Source: an uncultured Eggerthellaceae bacterium
Lineage (GTDB): Bacteria; Actinomycetota; Coriobacteriia; Coriobacteriales; Eggerthellaceae
DNA: 24,725 bases
Assembly: GCA_934617065.1 (NCBI GenBank)
Contig: CAKTTY010000009.1
Coordinates: forward strand, 1 to 24,725
Direction of reading: 5' to 3'
The translations under genes and the position numbers were made by a program. Below are positions 15,048 to 24,230 of this stretch, one piece after another (positions within the stretch are counted from its first letter, which is position 1; every line of letters starts with the position of its first letter). The notes beneath the pieces are model-generated. The model did not search any database and was not told the origin of the DNA. It worked only from the letters and a program-made list of their open reading frames with translations.

Positions 15048-15291
15048 TTGTAAGCAGTCTGAGGGAATTGGGCAAGAATGTCCTGCCGGTCAAGGCGGGC
15101 ATGCAAACGGATTTCTTTCAGGCTGATCAATTATTACAAGAGAAAACAGGGGTATTGAAGCAGGTTGCCGTTCCGCCGCAGCGGCTGATCTTGAAAGGCT
15201 TTTGGCTTTTCGAGTATGCCGGAGCGAATGAGTCGCTCAGCCGGAAAAGCAACCGCATCGCTATCCCGTCTAAATAGGAAAGGTGGGGCGA
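15048..15291 (+). other. grpE-dnaJ spacer with a doubtful small open frame
   Basis: The gap between grpE and dnaJ is unusually long for this cluster. A frame 15068-15277 opens with TTG; the first ATG in it is at 15101 (58 codons). It has no convincing ribosome binding site and no recognisable product, so I do not call it a gene. No clear promoter or HspR operator is visible. Confidence 0.35.
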
Positions 15292-16242
15292 ATGGCAACT
15301 CCCGACTACTACAAAACGCTAGGCGTTCCACGTGACGCCGATGCCGATGCCATCAAGAAGGCATTTCGCAAACTGGCCCGCAAGCACCACCCTGATGCGG
15401 GCGGCGACGAGGCGAAGTTCAAGGAAATCAACGAGGCGTACGAGGTCCTTTCCGACGAAAAGAAACGTAAGCTCTACGACCAGTATGGAACTGCCAACGA
15501 AAACCAGATCCCTTATGGCGGAGCATGGCAAGGCCAGGGCGGCAACCCCTTTGCTGGCGCGGGCTTCGGCGGAGCATCTGGTTTCGGTAGCTGGGCGGAT
15601 ATCCTCGAGAGCATCCGCAACGGCGAAGGCGCTTTCGGCGGGAACTGGGATTTCGGCGGAGCGGGTGGCTATGCTCAGCCTCAACCGCAGAAGGGCGCCG
15701 ATAAAGAAGTGTCCATGACGGTAACTTTCGACGAAGCCTTCAACGGATGCGAAAAGCGCATCCGCATTGGGCGCTCGGGAACGGGCGAAAAGGAAACGCT
15801 CACCATAAAGATTCCCGCTGGCGCCATCGACGGTGGTCGTGTTCGCTTGAAGGGCAAAGGCGGCCAGGGAGTAAACGGTGGCCCCGCAGGTGACTTGCTG
15901 GTGAACATCAAGATTGGCGCTCATCCGCTCTATCGGCGCGATAAGGCGGACGTTTTGATGGACCTGCCGGTAACGTTTGCCGAAGCGGCCCTTGGTGCTC
16001 AAGTGGTGGTCCCCACTCCCGATGGCATGAAAGTGCGCTTGAAGGTACCTGCTGGGTGCCAAGACGGAACGGTTCTTACGGTGCGCGGCAAAGGCGCCCC
16101 CAGGTTGGGTAAGGGCTCAACAGGCAACGGCGATTTGCGCGTGGCCATCAAAATAGCGGTTCCGAAGACGTTAAACGATGAACAGAAGAAGGCCCTGGAG
16201 GCATTCCAGGAAGCTACTAAGGAAGAGGTGAGGGCATGGTAA
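15292..16242 (+). CDS. DnaJ-family co-chaperone without zinc finger (CbpA-like)
   Basis: The 316-aa protein begins with a J domain (1-70) containing the HPD motif that triggers DnaK ATP hydrolysis, then a Gly/Phe-rich linker (about 75-140), then the two-lobed DnaJ C-terminal substrate domain. The four CxxCxGxG zinc repeats of canonical DnaJ are absent, so this is a class B J protein like CbpA. The frame extends to GTG 15283, but ATG 15292 with AGGAAAGGTGGGG upstream is the likelier start. Its last codons overlap the hspR start (ATGGTAA). In actinobacteria this slot in the cluster is commonly called dnaJ; a true zinc-finger DnaJ may exist elsewhere. Confidence 0.93.
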   Translation: MATPDYYKTLGVPRDADADAIKKAFRKLARKHHPDAGGDEAKFKEINEAYEVLSDEKKRKLYDQYGTANENQIPYGGAWQGQGGNPFAGAGFGGASGFGSWADILESIRNGEGAFGGNWDFGGAGGYAQPQPQKGADKEVSMTVTFDEAFNGCEKRIRIGRSGTGEKETLTIKIPAGAIDGGRVRLKGKGGQGVNGGPAGDLLVNIKIGAHPLYRRDKADVLMDLPVTFAEAALGAQVVVPTPDGMKVRLKVPAGCQDGTVLTVRGKGAPRLGKGSTGNGDLRVAIKIAVPKTLNDEQKKALEAFQEATKEEVRAW

Positions 16243-16622
16243 TGGAAGACAAAGACAGACCGCTGTATATGATCAGTGTTGCTGCCGAACTTGCTGGCGT
16301 TCACCCGCAAACTCTGCGCATCTATGAGCAAAAGGGTCTGGTTTCCCCCCAGCGCACACGGGGCAACACGCGTATGTACTCGCAGGCTGATATTGAGCGT
16401 TTGCAGTTGATCAATGAGCTTACCGACGAAGGTATCAATCTTGCGGGCGTTATCCGCATCCTCGACCTTAAGGGGCGTTTGGATGAGCGTGACGACGAGC
16501 TTGATGCTTTGCATCGCCGCGTACGCAAGCTCGCCGACCGTGTGCATGAGCTCGAAACCAGGGAAAGCGTCAATTCCTTGGTAACCGATACCAACGCAAT
16601 CGTTTTGCGCAGGTTGATGTAA
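16236..16622 (+). CDS. hspR: Heat-shock repressor HspR (MerR family)
   Basis: HspR is the MerR-family repressor that, with DnaK as co-repressor, shuts off the dnaK operon and clpB in actinobacteria by binding HAIR inverted repeats. The 128-aa protein has the winged helix ([31 protein letters not shown]; about 8-38), the wing segment [14 protein letters not shown], and a coiled coil C-terminal helix rich in Asp, Glu, Arg and Leu (about 75-110). ATG 16236 overlaps the dnaJ stop by translational coupling; ATG 16242 is an alternative. Its place between dnaJ and clpB is the typical actinobacterial order. Confidence 0.94.
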   Translation: MVMEDKDRPLYMISVAAELAGVHPQTLRIYEQKGLVSPQRTRGNTRMYSQADIERLQLINELTDEGINLAGVIRILDLKGRLDERDDELDALHRRVRKLADRVHELETRESVNSLVTDTNAIVLRRLM

Positions 16623-16668
16623 GACACCAACCATTTCTTTTACGGCAAGTAGAAGAAAGGAGACTTAT

Positions 16669-19416
16669 ATGTGGATTGAAAAATTAGCAGTGACTGCCCA
16701 AGAGGCATTTAAATCTGCAATGGACATCGCATCTAAGCATGAAGCAGCCACCACGGAGCCGCTTCATCTGCTGGATGCCATCCTTTCTGCGGACGAGAAT
16801 AACCTGAAGGCCATCATTACGCGCATCGGCGCTGATCCTGCTGTATTGAAGCAGCGTGTCGATGCGGAGGTGGAGCATCAGCCGAAGGTAAGCGGCCAAA
16901 CCTTTATGGGTATGGTGGCTCCCTCAAGGGAATTTGATGCCCTGATGAACAATGCCGAGAAAATCGCTGGAAAGCTGGACGACAACTACATCACCACCGA
17001 GCATCTGCTCATTGCCCTTTCCGAGGACAAGGGGCAGGCGGGCCGCATCCTGAACGATGCCGGTGTTACACGTGAAACAGTCGAGGCAGCTTATCAGGAT
17101 CTTCGCGGCGATACCCGTGTAACTGACGCGGAGTCGAAAACCGAGTTCGAGGTGCTGGAGCAGTATGGCCAGAACCTTACCCAGCAGGCACGTGACGGCA
17201 AGCTCGACCCAGTAATCGGCCGCTCCGAGGAGATTCGTCGTACGGTTCAGGTTCTTTCCCGTCGTACGAAGAATAACCCTGTGCTTATTGGTGAGCCCGG
17301 CGTAGGCAAGACGGCAATTGTCGAAGGTTTGGCCCAGCGAATTGTTGCGGGCGACGTTCCTTCCAGCTTGAAAGATCGCGAGCTTATTGCGCTCGATCTT
17401 CCCGCCATGCTTGCCGGCGCTAAGTATCGTGGTGAATTCGAAGACCGCTTGAAGGCTGTGCTGCGCGAAGTGAAGCAGTCCGACGGGCAGATCATTCTGT
17501 TTATCGACGAGCTGCACACCATCGTAGGTGCTGGCTCCACGGGCGACAGCTCCATGGATGCGGGCAATATGTTGAAGCCCGCTTTGGCCCGTGGCGAGCT
17601 TCATGCTATCGGCGCAACCACGCTCGACGAATACCGCAAGTACATCGAAAAGGATGCTGCGCTTGAGCGTCGTTTCCAGCCGGTACTGGTAGGCGAGCCT
17701 ACAGTCGAAGACACCATCGCAATTCTGCGTGGCTTGAAGGAAAAGTACGAAATCCATCACGGCGTCCGCATCAAGGACTCCGCCTTGGTTGCCGCAGCCG
17801 AGCTTTCCAACCGCTACATCACCGATCGTTTCCTGCCTGATAAGGCAATCGACCTGATGGACGAGGCTGCAAGCCGTTTGCGTATCGAAATCGACAGCAT
17901 GCCCGAAGAGGTCGACCTGGCTGAGCGCAAGCTCACTCAGATGCAGATCGAGGAGCAGGCTCTGATGAAGGAAACGGATGAGCCAAGCCGCGAGCGCTTG
18001 GAGGCTCTCCGCAAAGAGATTTCTGCCGCTCGCGAAGCGTTGGATTCGCAGAAGGCGCTTTGGAAGAACGAAAAGGACGTCATCGTCAGCGTTCAGAATC
18101 TGAAGGCTGATATTGAAGCTGCCCAGATCGAAGAAGAGCAGGCTACCCGCGAAGGCGACCTGGCCCGTGCTTCCGAATTGCGTTACGGCACTATTCCTGC
18201 GCTGCAGCAGAAACTCACTCAGGCTGAAGAGGTTCTGGAAAATCGACAGCAGGACGGCGCGATCCTCAAGGAAGAGGTTGGCGAAGATGAAATCGCCGAG
18301 GTTGTTTCCACCTGGACGGGCATTCCTGTTACCAAAATGATGCAGGGCGAAATGGCCAAGTTGGTTGACCTGGAAGACAAGCTTCGCGAACGAGTGGTTG
18401 GCCAGGACAAAGCTGTGGCTGCTGTAGCCGGTGCGATTCGCCGCAACCGTGCAGGTCTTTCCGACCCGAACCGCCCCATTGGCAGCTTCCTGTTCTTGGG
18501 TCCCACCGGTGTTGGTAAAACGGAATTGGCCAAGGCTCTTGCCGAATACCTGTTCGACACCGAGCGCGCTATGGTCCGTATCGACATGTCCGAGTATATG
18601 GAAAAGCACTCGGTTGCTCGTTTGGTCGGAGCGCCTCCGGGATACGTGGGCTACGACGAGGGCGGTCAGCTTACCGAGGCGGTACGCCGTAAGCCGTACA
18701 GCGTGATTTTGCTGGACGAGGTTGAAAAGGCTCATCCCGATGTGTTCAATATCCTGCTTCAGGTTTTGGACGATGGCCGACTTACCGATGGCCAGGGTCG
18801 CGTGGTGAGCTTCAAGAACGCTATTATTATCATGACGTCCAACATCGGTTCGCAGTCGATTCGCGAATTCGCTGGCGAAGAGCAGAATCAGGGGTCTGGC
18901 AATTCCATGGGCAAGGTCATGGAAGACCTCATGACTGCAGATGTTGAGGTTGCGGCAAAGCGCCTGGCTGAGCTGAACAACAAGATCAACGACGCCTTGC
19001 GTAATACCTTCCGCCCCGAGTTCCTGAACCGCATCGACGAAGTAATCACCTTCAACCCGCTTTCCATTGCCGCAATGGAGCCCATTGTCGGTTTGCAGTT
19101 GGCTGATGTTCGCGATCGTCTTGCCGATCGTCGCATCGATCTGGTGGTTACTCCTGCCGCTATGGAGCATCTTGCGATTGACGGCTACGATCCCGTCTAC
19201 GGAGCACGTCCCCTGCGCCGCCTGATTCAGCGTGAGGTGACCGACCGTGTTGCCACCGAAATTATCAACGGCACCGTCCACGATGGCGCAACGGTAACGG
19301 TTGATATCGATGACGAAGGCCAGTATTGCTCTACGGTTGAAAATCGTCACGAACTGAACGCTGGTGACGATGACATCGTTGCCCAGGCCGAGCGATTTTT
19401 GAATGGCCAAGAATAG
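16669..19416 (+). CDS. clpB: ATP-dependent disaggregase ClpB (Hsp100)
   Basis: ClpB is a hexameric AAA+ machine that, with DnaK, pulls proteins out of aggregates. The 915-aa protein has a double Clp N domain (about 1-145), AAA-1 (Walker A GEPGVGKT about 208-215, Walker [10 protein letters not shown] about 275), a coiled-coil middle domain (about 405-525, the ClpB hallmark) and AAA-2 (Walker A GPTGVGKT about 611, [13 protein letters not shown] about 683). It is longer than the usual 850-870: about 25-30 extra residues lie between SIREFAGE and [13 protein letters not shown] (about 735-775), and there is an extended acidic tail. AAAGGAG precedes the ATG. It lies 46 nt after hspR and ends with a strong terminator. 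Confidence 0.98.
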   Translation: MWIEKLAVTAQEAFKSAMDIASKHEAATTEPLHLLDAILSADENNLKAIITRIGADPAVLKQRVDAEVEHQPKVSGQTFMGMVAPSREFDALMNNAEKIAGKLDDNYITTEHLLIALSEDKGQAGRILNDAGVTRETVEAAYQDLRGDTRVTDAESKTEFEVLEQYGQNLTQQARDGKLDPVIGRSEEIRRTVQVLSRRTKNNPVLIGEPGVGKTAIVEGLAQRIVAGDVPSSLKDRELIALDLPAMLAGAKYRGEFEDRLKAVLREVKQSDGQIILFIDELHTIVGAGSTGDSSMDAGNMLKPALARGELHAIGATTLDEYRKYIEKDAALERRFQPVLVGEPTVEDTIAILRGLKEKYEIHHGVRIKDSALVAAAELSNRYITDRFLPDKAIDLMDEAASRLRIEIDSMPEEVDLAERKLTQMQIEEQALMKETDEPSRERLEALRKEISAAREALDSQKALWKNEKDVIVSVQNLKADIEAAQIEEEQATREGDLARASELRYGTIPALQQKLTQAEEVLENRQQDGAILKEEVGEDEIAEVVSTWTGIPVTKMMQGEMAKLVDLEDKLRERVVGQDKAVAAVAGAIRRNRAGLSDPNRPIGSFLFLGPTGVGKTELAKALAEYLFDTERAMVRIDMSEYMEKHSVARLVGAPPGYVGYDEGGQLTEAVRRKPYSVILLDEVEKAHPDVFNILLQVLDDGRLTDGQGRVVSFKNAIIIMTSNIGSQSIREFAGEEQNQGSGNSMGKVMEDLMTADVEVAAKRLAELNNKINDALRNTFRPEFLNRIDEVITFNPLSIAAMEPIVGLQLADVRDRLADRRIDLVVTPAAMEHLAIDGYDPVYGARPLRRLIQREVTDRVATEIINGTVHDGATVTVDIDDEGQYCSTVENRHELNAGDDDIVAQAERFLNGQE

Positions 19417-19436
19417 GGCAGAGCCTAGCTGCCTCG

Positions 19437-19478
19437 AGGGCGCCTTCCCCTTTCAGGGGAGGGCGCCCTTTCTTTTTG
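19437..19478 (+). terminator. Strong terminator after clpB
   Basis: A 14-bp stem AGGGCGCCTTCCCC / GGGGAGGGCGCCCT, one G-T pair, closed by a short loop and followed by TTCTTTTTG. It ends the chaperone cluster. Confidence 0.9.
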
Positions 19479-19522
19479 TCTTTGATGTAGCTGCGAGTCC
19501 GTTTGCGGTCCTGCTCGTCAAG

Positions 19523-19550
19523 GATGAATGGCGTATGAACGCCGTTCATC
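19523..19550 (+). other. Strong hairpin in the symporter upstream region
   Basis: GATGAATGGCGT-ATGA-ACGCCGTTCATC forms a 12-bp stem with one G-T pair. It has no T-run. It may be an operator or a transcript end processing site; function unknown. Confidence 0.5.
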
Positions 19551-19640
19551 ATCCGTGGGCGGCGATTTTGCCCAGATTTTCCCGTTGTGTAACAAAGAGG
19601 TAACGCTGGATTGCGACCATTCAAAAATCGTTTCCCCCTG

Positions 19641-19735
19641 ACGCGGGAATGAGCCGCTTTGCGATGGCGCATGCCGAAGGCTTTCATTCTCCCCTGAAGC
19701 AGCGGCTTCGTTATCTCGTGTAGATACGAAGCCGC
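19641..19735 (+). promoter_or_regulatory. Candidate glycine riboswitch-like leader
   Basis: The leader contains GCCGAAGG (19673-19680), the most conserved block of glycine aptamers, preceded by a possible short helix GCC...GGC and flanked by pairing GGGAATGA (19645-19652) / TCATTCTCCC (19684-19693); ATTCTCCCCTGAAGCA resembles the conserved 3' segment. A strong stem GCGGCTTCG/CGAAGCCGC with inner TATC/GATA (19702-19735) follows. The gene behind is an alanine/glycine symporter, a common target of glycine riboswitches. Only one aptamer is visible and the match is partial, so this is a hypothesis. Confidence 0.35.
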
Positions 19736-19764
19736 CACTTCGCAAGCCGGCTGAGCCAGCGGAG

Positions 19765-19801
19765 TACTTCCTTTCCGCGTCAAACGAGCAGAAAGGAAGT
19801 A
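19765..19801 (+). promoter_or_regulatory. Ribosome-binding-site-sequestering hairpin
   Basis: TACTTCCTTTC (19765-19775) and GAAAGGAAGTA (19791-19801) form a perfect 11-bp stem with a 15-nt loop. The right arm holds the AAAGGAAG ribosome binding site of the gene starting at 19805, so closing the stem should block translation. It is well placed as the expression platform of the leader before it. Confidence 0.7.
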
Positions 19802-19804
19802 GCC

Positions 19805-21307
19805 ATGGAAGCATTCATCGAATCTTTCTCGGCTGGCGTCGATGCCGTCGATAGCTTCGTATGGGGCTGGGCCCTTATTTGGTTGTTGTTGGGCACCCAT
19901 CTCTTCATGACCATCAGAACCGGCTTCATTCAGAGGAAAATCCCCACGGCGATAAAGCTCTCGGTTTCCAAGAACGACCCCTATGCCGAGGGCGACATTT
20001 CGCAGTTCGGCGCTCTTACCACAGCGCTTGCAGCAACTATCGGTACGGGCAACATCGTCGGTGTTGCTACGGGCCTTCTGTGCGGCGGTCCAGGCGCCAT
20101 TTTTTGGATGTGGCTTACTGGCGTTTTTGGTATCGCAACCAAGTATTCCGAAACCTATCTATCCATGAAATACCGCGTGAAGGACGCCAATGGCCGAATG
20201 CTTGGCGGTGCTATGTATGCGTTGGAGCGCGGCTTCAAGCACAAGGGATTGGGTAAGTTCCTTGCTGTGCTGTTTGCTCTGTTCACCGCCATCGCTTCCT
20301 TCGGTATTGGCGCTTCGGTTCAGTCGAACTCCCTGGCAGGTGCCCTTACCTCTTCAAGCTTGATTCCCGGTGCCTCCGAAATCCCCACGTGGCTTATTGG
20401 CATTGTGGTTACCGTCTTGGTCGCCATCGTTATCATCGGCGGCTTGAAGAAGGTTTCCAAGGTGTGCGAGAAGCTGGTTCCCATCATGGCTATCTTCTAC
20501 GTTGCCTGCTGCCTTGTGATCATTGGCATGAACGGTGCCTATTTGTGGGACGCCATCGTAACCATCATTACCTGCGCGTTTACCGGTCAGGCCGCTTTTG
20601 GTGGTGCAGTTGGATCGGGCATCATGCTGGCGCTTCAGTACGGCTTTAAGCGAGGCCTGTTCTCCAATGAATCTGGCTTGGGTTCTGCTCCCCTGGTTGC
20701 TGCTTCTGCAATCTCCAAGAATCCCGCTCGCCAGGCGCTGGTTTCCATGTCCGGTACGTTCTGGGACACGGTGGTTATCTGCCTGATTACTGGCTTGATG
20801 CTGGTAACCTCGCTGCTCGCTAACCCCGACCTTGCTGCTATTTACAACAACACCATGCTGGCAAGCAATGATCTTTCCATCGATGCTGCTGTTGGAATCT
20901 TCTCTGGCGGCGCCGCTTTGGCGACGGCTTGCTTCGAGAGCATTCCTGTGTTGGGCCCCTTGGTGCTGGTAGTTGGTCTCTTGTGCTTCACCTATTCCAC
21001 CATGCTCGGTTGGTCCCAGTACGGCGATCGCGCTATTACGTACCTGTTTGGCACTAAGGGCATCCGTCCTTATCAGGTGGTGTTCTTACTCTTTGTATTC
21101 TGGGGCTGCATCGGCGGCGGCGACTTGGTATGGAACCTCTCCGATATCTCCAACGCTCTTATGGCTGTTCCGAACTGCATAGCGGTCTTGGTTCTTTCCG
21201 GCGTGATTGCCAAAGGAACCAAGTATTGGATCTATGAGGGTCGTTTGGAGGAAGAGGACACCACGCCAATTCCCACGGTTGGCACGGTCGATCACCCCAA
21301 CGTTTAA
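19805..21307 (+). CDS. Alanine/glycine:cation symporter (AGCS family)
   Basis: This 500-aa membrane protein imports alanine and/or glycine with Na+ or H+. It has about 11 hydrophobic segments and family-typical stretches: GALTTALAATIGTGNIVGVA (about 74-93), GGPGAIFWMW, KYSETYLSMKYR, GGAMYALERG, and NESGLGSAPLVAA in the second half. Length is in the normal range for AlsT/DagA-like proteins (450-540). The start ATG follows the AAAGGAAG box that is buried in an 11-bp stem, implying leader control. It is monocistronic, with a terminator 180 nt downstream. Whether it prefers D- or L-alanine or glycine cannot be read from sequence. Confidence 0.94.
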   Translation: MEAFIESFSAGVDAVDSFVWGWALIWLLLGTHLFMTIRTGFIQRKIPTAIKLSVSKNDPYAEGDISQFGALTTALAATIGTGNIVGVATGLLCGGPGAIFWMWLTGVFGIATKYSETYLSMKYRVKDANGRMLGGAMYALERGFKHKGLGKFLAVLFALFTAIASFGIGASVQSNSLAGALTSSSLIPGASEIPTWLIGIVVTVLVAIVIIGGLKKVSKVCEKLVPIMAIFYVACCLVIIGMNGAYLWDAIVTIITCAFTGQAAFGGAVGSGIMLALQYGFKRGLFSNESGLGSAPLVAASAISKNPARQALVSMSGTFWDTVVICLITGLMLVTSLLANPDLAAIYNNTMLASNDLSIDAAVGIFSGGAALATACFESIPVLGPLVLVVGLLCFTYSTMLGWSQYGDRAITYLFGTKGIRPYQVVFLLFVFWGCIGGGDLVWNLSDISNALMAVPNCIAVLVLSGVIAKGTKYWIYEGRLEEEDTTPIPTVGTVDHPNV

Positions 21308-21486
21308 CGAAGGCTCGCCCTTGTCCCAATGCTCGCTGCGGAAAAGCGGGGCATAGCCGCCTGGAACGCTGCTTTGCTGCAAGGGATGTTGTCGGGCACT
21401 GTCGGCAAGTGACGCCACCGACCTGAGCCAGGCACTTGGCGGCGACGACGTTGCCGGGCGTTATCGGCAAGCGAACCCCCCTAGTC
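21308..21486. other. Spacer between symporter stop and its terminator
   Basis: No gene is seen. GCCGGGCGTTATCGGCAAGCG and similar CGGCAAG(C/T)G phrases recur (about 21402 and 21463), suggesting decayed repeats within the probable 3' UTR. Confidence 0.35.
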
Positions 21487-21521
21487 ACGGTCCCGGAATG
21501 AGAGCATTCTGGGACCGTTTT
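21487..21521 (+). terminator. Terminator downstream of the symporter gene
   Basis: A 14-bp stem ACGGTCCCGGAATG / CATTCTGGGACCGT with one G-T pair and loop AGAG, followed by TTTT. Confidence 0.85.
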
Positions 21522-21642
21522 CGCTAGCGGGATGATGACGCGGGGGCTAGCGCGAATCGCCGATCCTCGTTGTGCCCTGTAAACATACGGCTGGAAACTC
21601 CCACAAGTGGTAGGGTGGGAAAGCACGACGCGAACGCTTTTA

Positions 21643-21671
21643 TTGACAAAGCGTGAGCTTGGTCTTGTGAT
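21643..21671 (+). promoter_or_regulatory. Promoter of the aminotransferase gene
   Basis: A consensus TTGACA is followed after 17 bp by TGTGAT, a poor but acceptable -10; a start near 21678 would give a short leader of about 25 nt. The -35 lies in a small inverted repeat CGCTTT/AAAGCG. Confidence 0.5.
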
Positions 21672-21701
21672 CGCCTACTAATTAATGAAGGAGTTTCCAA
21701 C

Positions 21702-22547
21702 GTGGAAAACTTGGGCTACTACAACGGGAAATTCGGCCCCTTGAATGAAATGAGCATCCCAATGAACGATCGCGTTCATTGGTTTGGCGATGGCGTGTAC
21801 GACGCTGGTCCAGCGCGCAACTATAAGATATTTGCGATCGACGAGCATATTGATCGTTTCTTCAACAGCGCTGAGCTTCTGGAAATTGAAATGCCCTGCA
21901 CCAAACAGGAATTGAAAGATCTTCTGAACAAATTGGTGAAAGAGGTAGATACGGGTAGCCAGTTCGTCTATTACCAAGTAACGCGTGGCACGGGCATCCG
22001 CGACCATGCGTTCACAGAGGGCCCCGGCAACTTGTGGGTGATGTTAAAGCCGGCCACCATCTCCGATGGCATTGAGCCTATAAAGCTGATTACCGAGCCC
22101 GACACGCGCTTCTTCCATTGCAATATCAAAACGCTCAACCTTATTCCTTCGGTTATGGCATCGGAGAAGGCCAAGCGTGCCGGCTGTCAGGAGACGGTGT
22201 TCTATCGCGAAGGTGGCCGCGTTACCGAATGTGCGCACAGCAATGTGCACATCGTCAAGGACGGCGCGCTGTATACAGCACCGCTCGACAACCTCATTTT
22301 GCCGGGCATTGCGCGCAAGCACCTCATTCAGGCGTGTGATCGACTGGGCATTGCCGTGCATGAGGAGCCGTATTGCTTGGAGGATCTGTTCGCCGCCGAA
22401 GAGGTATTGGTCACCAGCTCCAGCAATCTGTGCTTGCATGCTCACGAGATTGACGGCAAGCCCGTCGGGGGAAAGCAGCCTGAACTGATAGAGGCGCTGC
22501 GCAAGGAAGTAATTAGCGAATTCCTTAGCGCAACTGAAGCCGATTAA
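21702..22547 (+). CDS. Class IV aminotransferase, D-amino-acid aminotransferase-like
   Basis: This 281-aa fold-type IV PLP enzyme has the N-terminal YNGKFGPLNEMSIPMNDR-type segment, GDGVYD, the PLP lysine in NIKTLNLIPSV (Lys143), ETVFYREGGRVTECAHSNVHIVKDG, and LPGIARKHLI. Length (about 280) and motifs fit D-alanine aminotransferase, which swaps the amino group between D-alanine and 2-oxoglutarate for D-glutamate; branched-chain aminotransferase or 4-amino-4-deoxychorismate lyase are related alternatives, but those are usually longer or lack this pattern. The start is GTG 21702, 8 nt after AAGGAG. It stands next to an alanine/glycine symporter gene, which fits alanine use, although terminators separate the two. 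Confidence 0.88.
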   Translation: MENLGYYNGKFGPLNEMSIPMNDRVHWFGDGVYDAGPARNYKIFAIDEHIDRFFNSAELLEIEMPCTKQELKDLLNKLVKEVDTGSQFVYYQVTRGTGIRDHAFTEGPGNLWVMLKPATISDGIEPIKLITEPDTRFFHCNIKTLNLIPSVMASEKAKRAGCQETVFYREGGRVTECAHSNVHIVKDGALYTAPLDNLILPGIARKHLIQACDRLGIAVHEEPYCLEDLFAAEEVLVTSSSNLCLHAHEIDGKPVGGKQPELIEALRKEVISEFLSATEAD

Positions 22548-22738
22548 GCGCTATTTACTGCGTTCCGAGCTCGTTGCGAATGAGATCACGGGGCGTTCTG
22601 CATGCGTTCGCCATTGACCGCGCCTGGATGCCTTTCGTCAGGGATGTGCGTTGCCTCCCTTTCGTGGAAGCGCGATGAGCGCTAGTGTCAACGCGGTAAA
22701 CCAGTATTATCCAACGTCCACAGGAGCGAAAAGTTAGC

Positions 22739-24157
22739 ATGACTGAGTACAACGAACTCACTCCCGAATTGATCAGCCAGCTCCAGGCTATCGTCGGCGA
22801 GGAAGATTGCCACGTTGGCGAAAACATCAGCGAGGATTACTCTCACGACGAAATGCCCATCTACGGCACTAGGATGCCCGAGGCGGTTTGCTTCCCCAGC
22901 AACACCGAAGAGGTTGCTGCCATCATGAAGCTGTGCAACGAGAGCAAGATTCCCGTTACGGTTCGCGGTGCGGGCACTGGCCTGGTTGGCGGTAGCACCC
23001 CGCTGCAGGGCGGCGTCGTATTGTGCACCATGCACATGAATGAAATCCTCGAGTACGACATGAACAACCTGTTCGTCCGCGTTCAGCCCGGTGTTCGCCT
23101 GTGCGATCTGGCCGCAGACGCCCTCGAGCATGATCTTATGTACCCCCCTGATCCTGGCGAGAAAACCGGTTCTTTGGGCGGTAACGTAAGCACCAACGCT
23201 GGCGGTATGCGTGCTGTTAAGTACGGCACCACGCGCGATTACGTGCTGGCAATGACCGTGGTTCTTCCCACGGGCGAAATCATGGAAATTGGTCGCGCGG
23301 TATCCAAGACCAGCTCTGGCTACAGCCTTCTCCACCTGATGATCGGCTCTGAGGGCACGCTGGGCGTTATCACCGAACTCACCCTTAAGCTCATCCCCGT
23401 TCCGAAGGAAGACATCAGCTTCATCCTTCCCTTCGAGGATCTCGAAACCGCCATTAGCGCTGTTCCGAAGATTAAGCTTGCTGGTCTCGATCCGCAGTCC
23501 ATTGAATTCATGGAGCGCGACATCGTCGACTCTTCTGCGGACTACACCGGCAATAAGATCATCCCTACTAATGTAGATGGCCATGAAGTTGGTGCGTATA
23601 TCCTGGTAACCCTTGATGGCAACGACCAGGACGAAATCTTCCAGCGTGCAGAAACGCTGGCAGAAATCGGCGACGAGCTTGGCGCATTCAACACGCTGGT
23701 TCTTTCCCACCCCGACGACAAGCGTGCCGTATGGGCTGCCCGTAGCGCATTCCTTACGGTAATTGAGGCCGACACCGAACATCTCGATGAAATGGACGTG
23801 GTTGTCCCCGTAGATAAGGTTGCTGAATTCCTGGAGCACGTGCATCAGATCGGCGAAAAGTACGGCGTTGGCATTCGCTCCTTCGGTCATGCTGGCGACG
23901 GCAACCTTCATATTTACGCTTCCGCAAATGGCGTAGATCAGGACGTGTTCTTGGAGAAGTCCCAGAAGGTTATGAAGGAAAGCTACGAAAAGTGCACCGA
24001 GCTTAACGGCCAGGTATCCGGCGAGCATGGCATTGGTCATGCAAAGAAGGAATATCTGCATGATTCCGTAGGCGACACGGCCATTGGTCTCATGGCAGGC
24101 ATCAAGCGCGTGTTCGACCCGAACTACATTCTGAACCCGGGCAAGGTTTGCAACTAA
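22739..24157 (+). CDS. FAD-linked 2-hydroxy-acid dehydrogenase (GlcD / D-lactate dehydrogenase type)
   Basis: This 472-aa flavoprotein oxidises a 2-hydroxy acid, probably D-lactate or glycolate, to the 2-oxo acid. It has a PCMH-type FAD domain (about 40-220) with VTVRGAGTGLVGGSTP, PPDPGEKTGSLGGNVSTNAGGMRAVKYG and IGSEGTLGVITE, then the FAD-oxidase C-terminal domain with SFGHAGDGNLHIY and VSGEHGIGHAKKEYL. Length equals GlcD. No GlcE/GlcF, LldEF or Etf gene is adjacent, so its electron acceptor is open. AGGAG lies 12 nt before the ATG, rather far. It is 190 nt downstream of the aminotransferase gene on the same strand, possibly with its own promoter (TATTAT at 22705 as a weak -10). Confidence 0.92.
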   Translation: MTEYNELTPELISQLQAIVGEEDCHVGENISEDYSHDEMPIYGTRMPEAVCFPSNTEEVAAIMKLCNESKIPVTVRGAGTGLVGGSTPLQGGVVLCTMHMNEILEYDMNNLFVRVQPGVRLCDLAADALEHDLMYPPDPGEKTGSLGGNVSTNAGGMRAVKYGTTRDYVLAMTVVLPTGEIMEIGRAVSKTSSGYSLLHLMIGSEGTLGVITELTLKLIPVPKEDISFILPFEDLETAISAVPKIKLAGLDPQSIEFMERDIVDSSADYTGNKIIPTNVDGHEVGAYILVTLDGNDQDEIFQRAETLAEIGDELGAFNTLVLSHPDDKRAVWAARSAFLTVIEADTEHLDEMDVVVPVDKVAEFLEHVHQIGEKYGVGIRSFGHAGDGNLHIYASANGVDQDVFLEKSQKVMKESYEKCTELNGQVSGEHGIGHAKKEYLHDSVGDTAIGLMAGIKRVFDPNYILNPGKVCN

Positions 24158-24180
24158 ATATCAACCTATATATAGGTATC

Positions 24181-24213
24181 AAGGGAGTCGCAATAATGCG
24201 GCTCCCTTTCTTT
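24181..24213 (+). terminator. Terminator after the glcD-like gene
   Basis: A 12-bp stem AAGGGAGTCGCA / TGCGGCTCCCTT with one G-T pair and loop ATAA, followed by TCTTT. A small palindrome ACCTATATATAGGT (24164-24177) precedes it. Confidence 0.85.
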
Positions 24214-24230
24214 ATATATAGACGTTGCAT

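Noticed and set aside
16924..19410. An 828-codon open frame antisense to clpB
   Set aside because: It is in codon register with clpB and stays open because the sense gene avoids TTA, CTA and TCA codons. The product has no family character.
22688..24061. A 457-codon open frame antisense to the glcD-like gene
   Set aside because: Shadow frame caused by codon bias; no ribosome binding site or family features.
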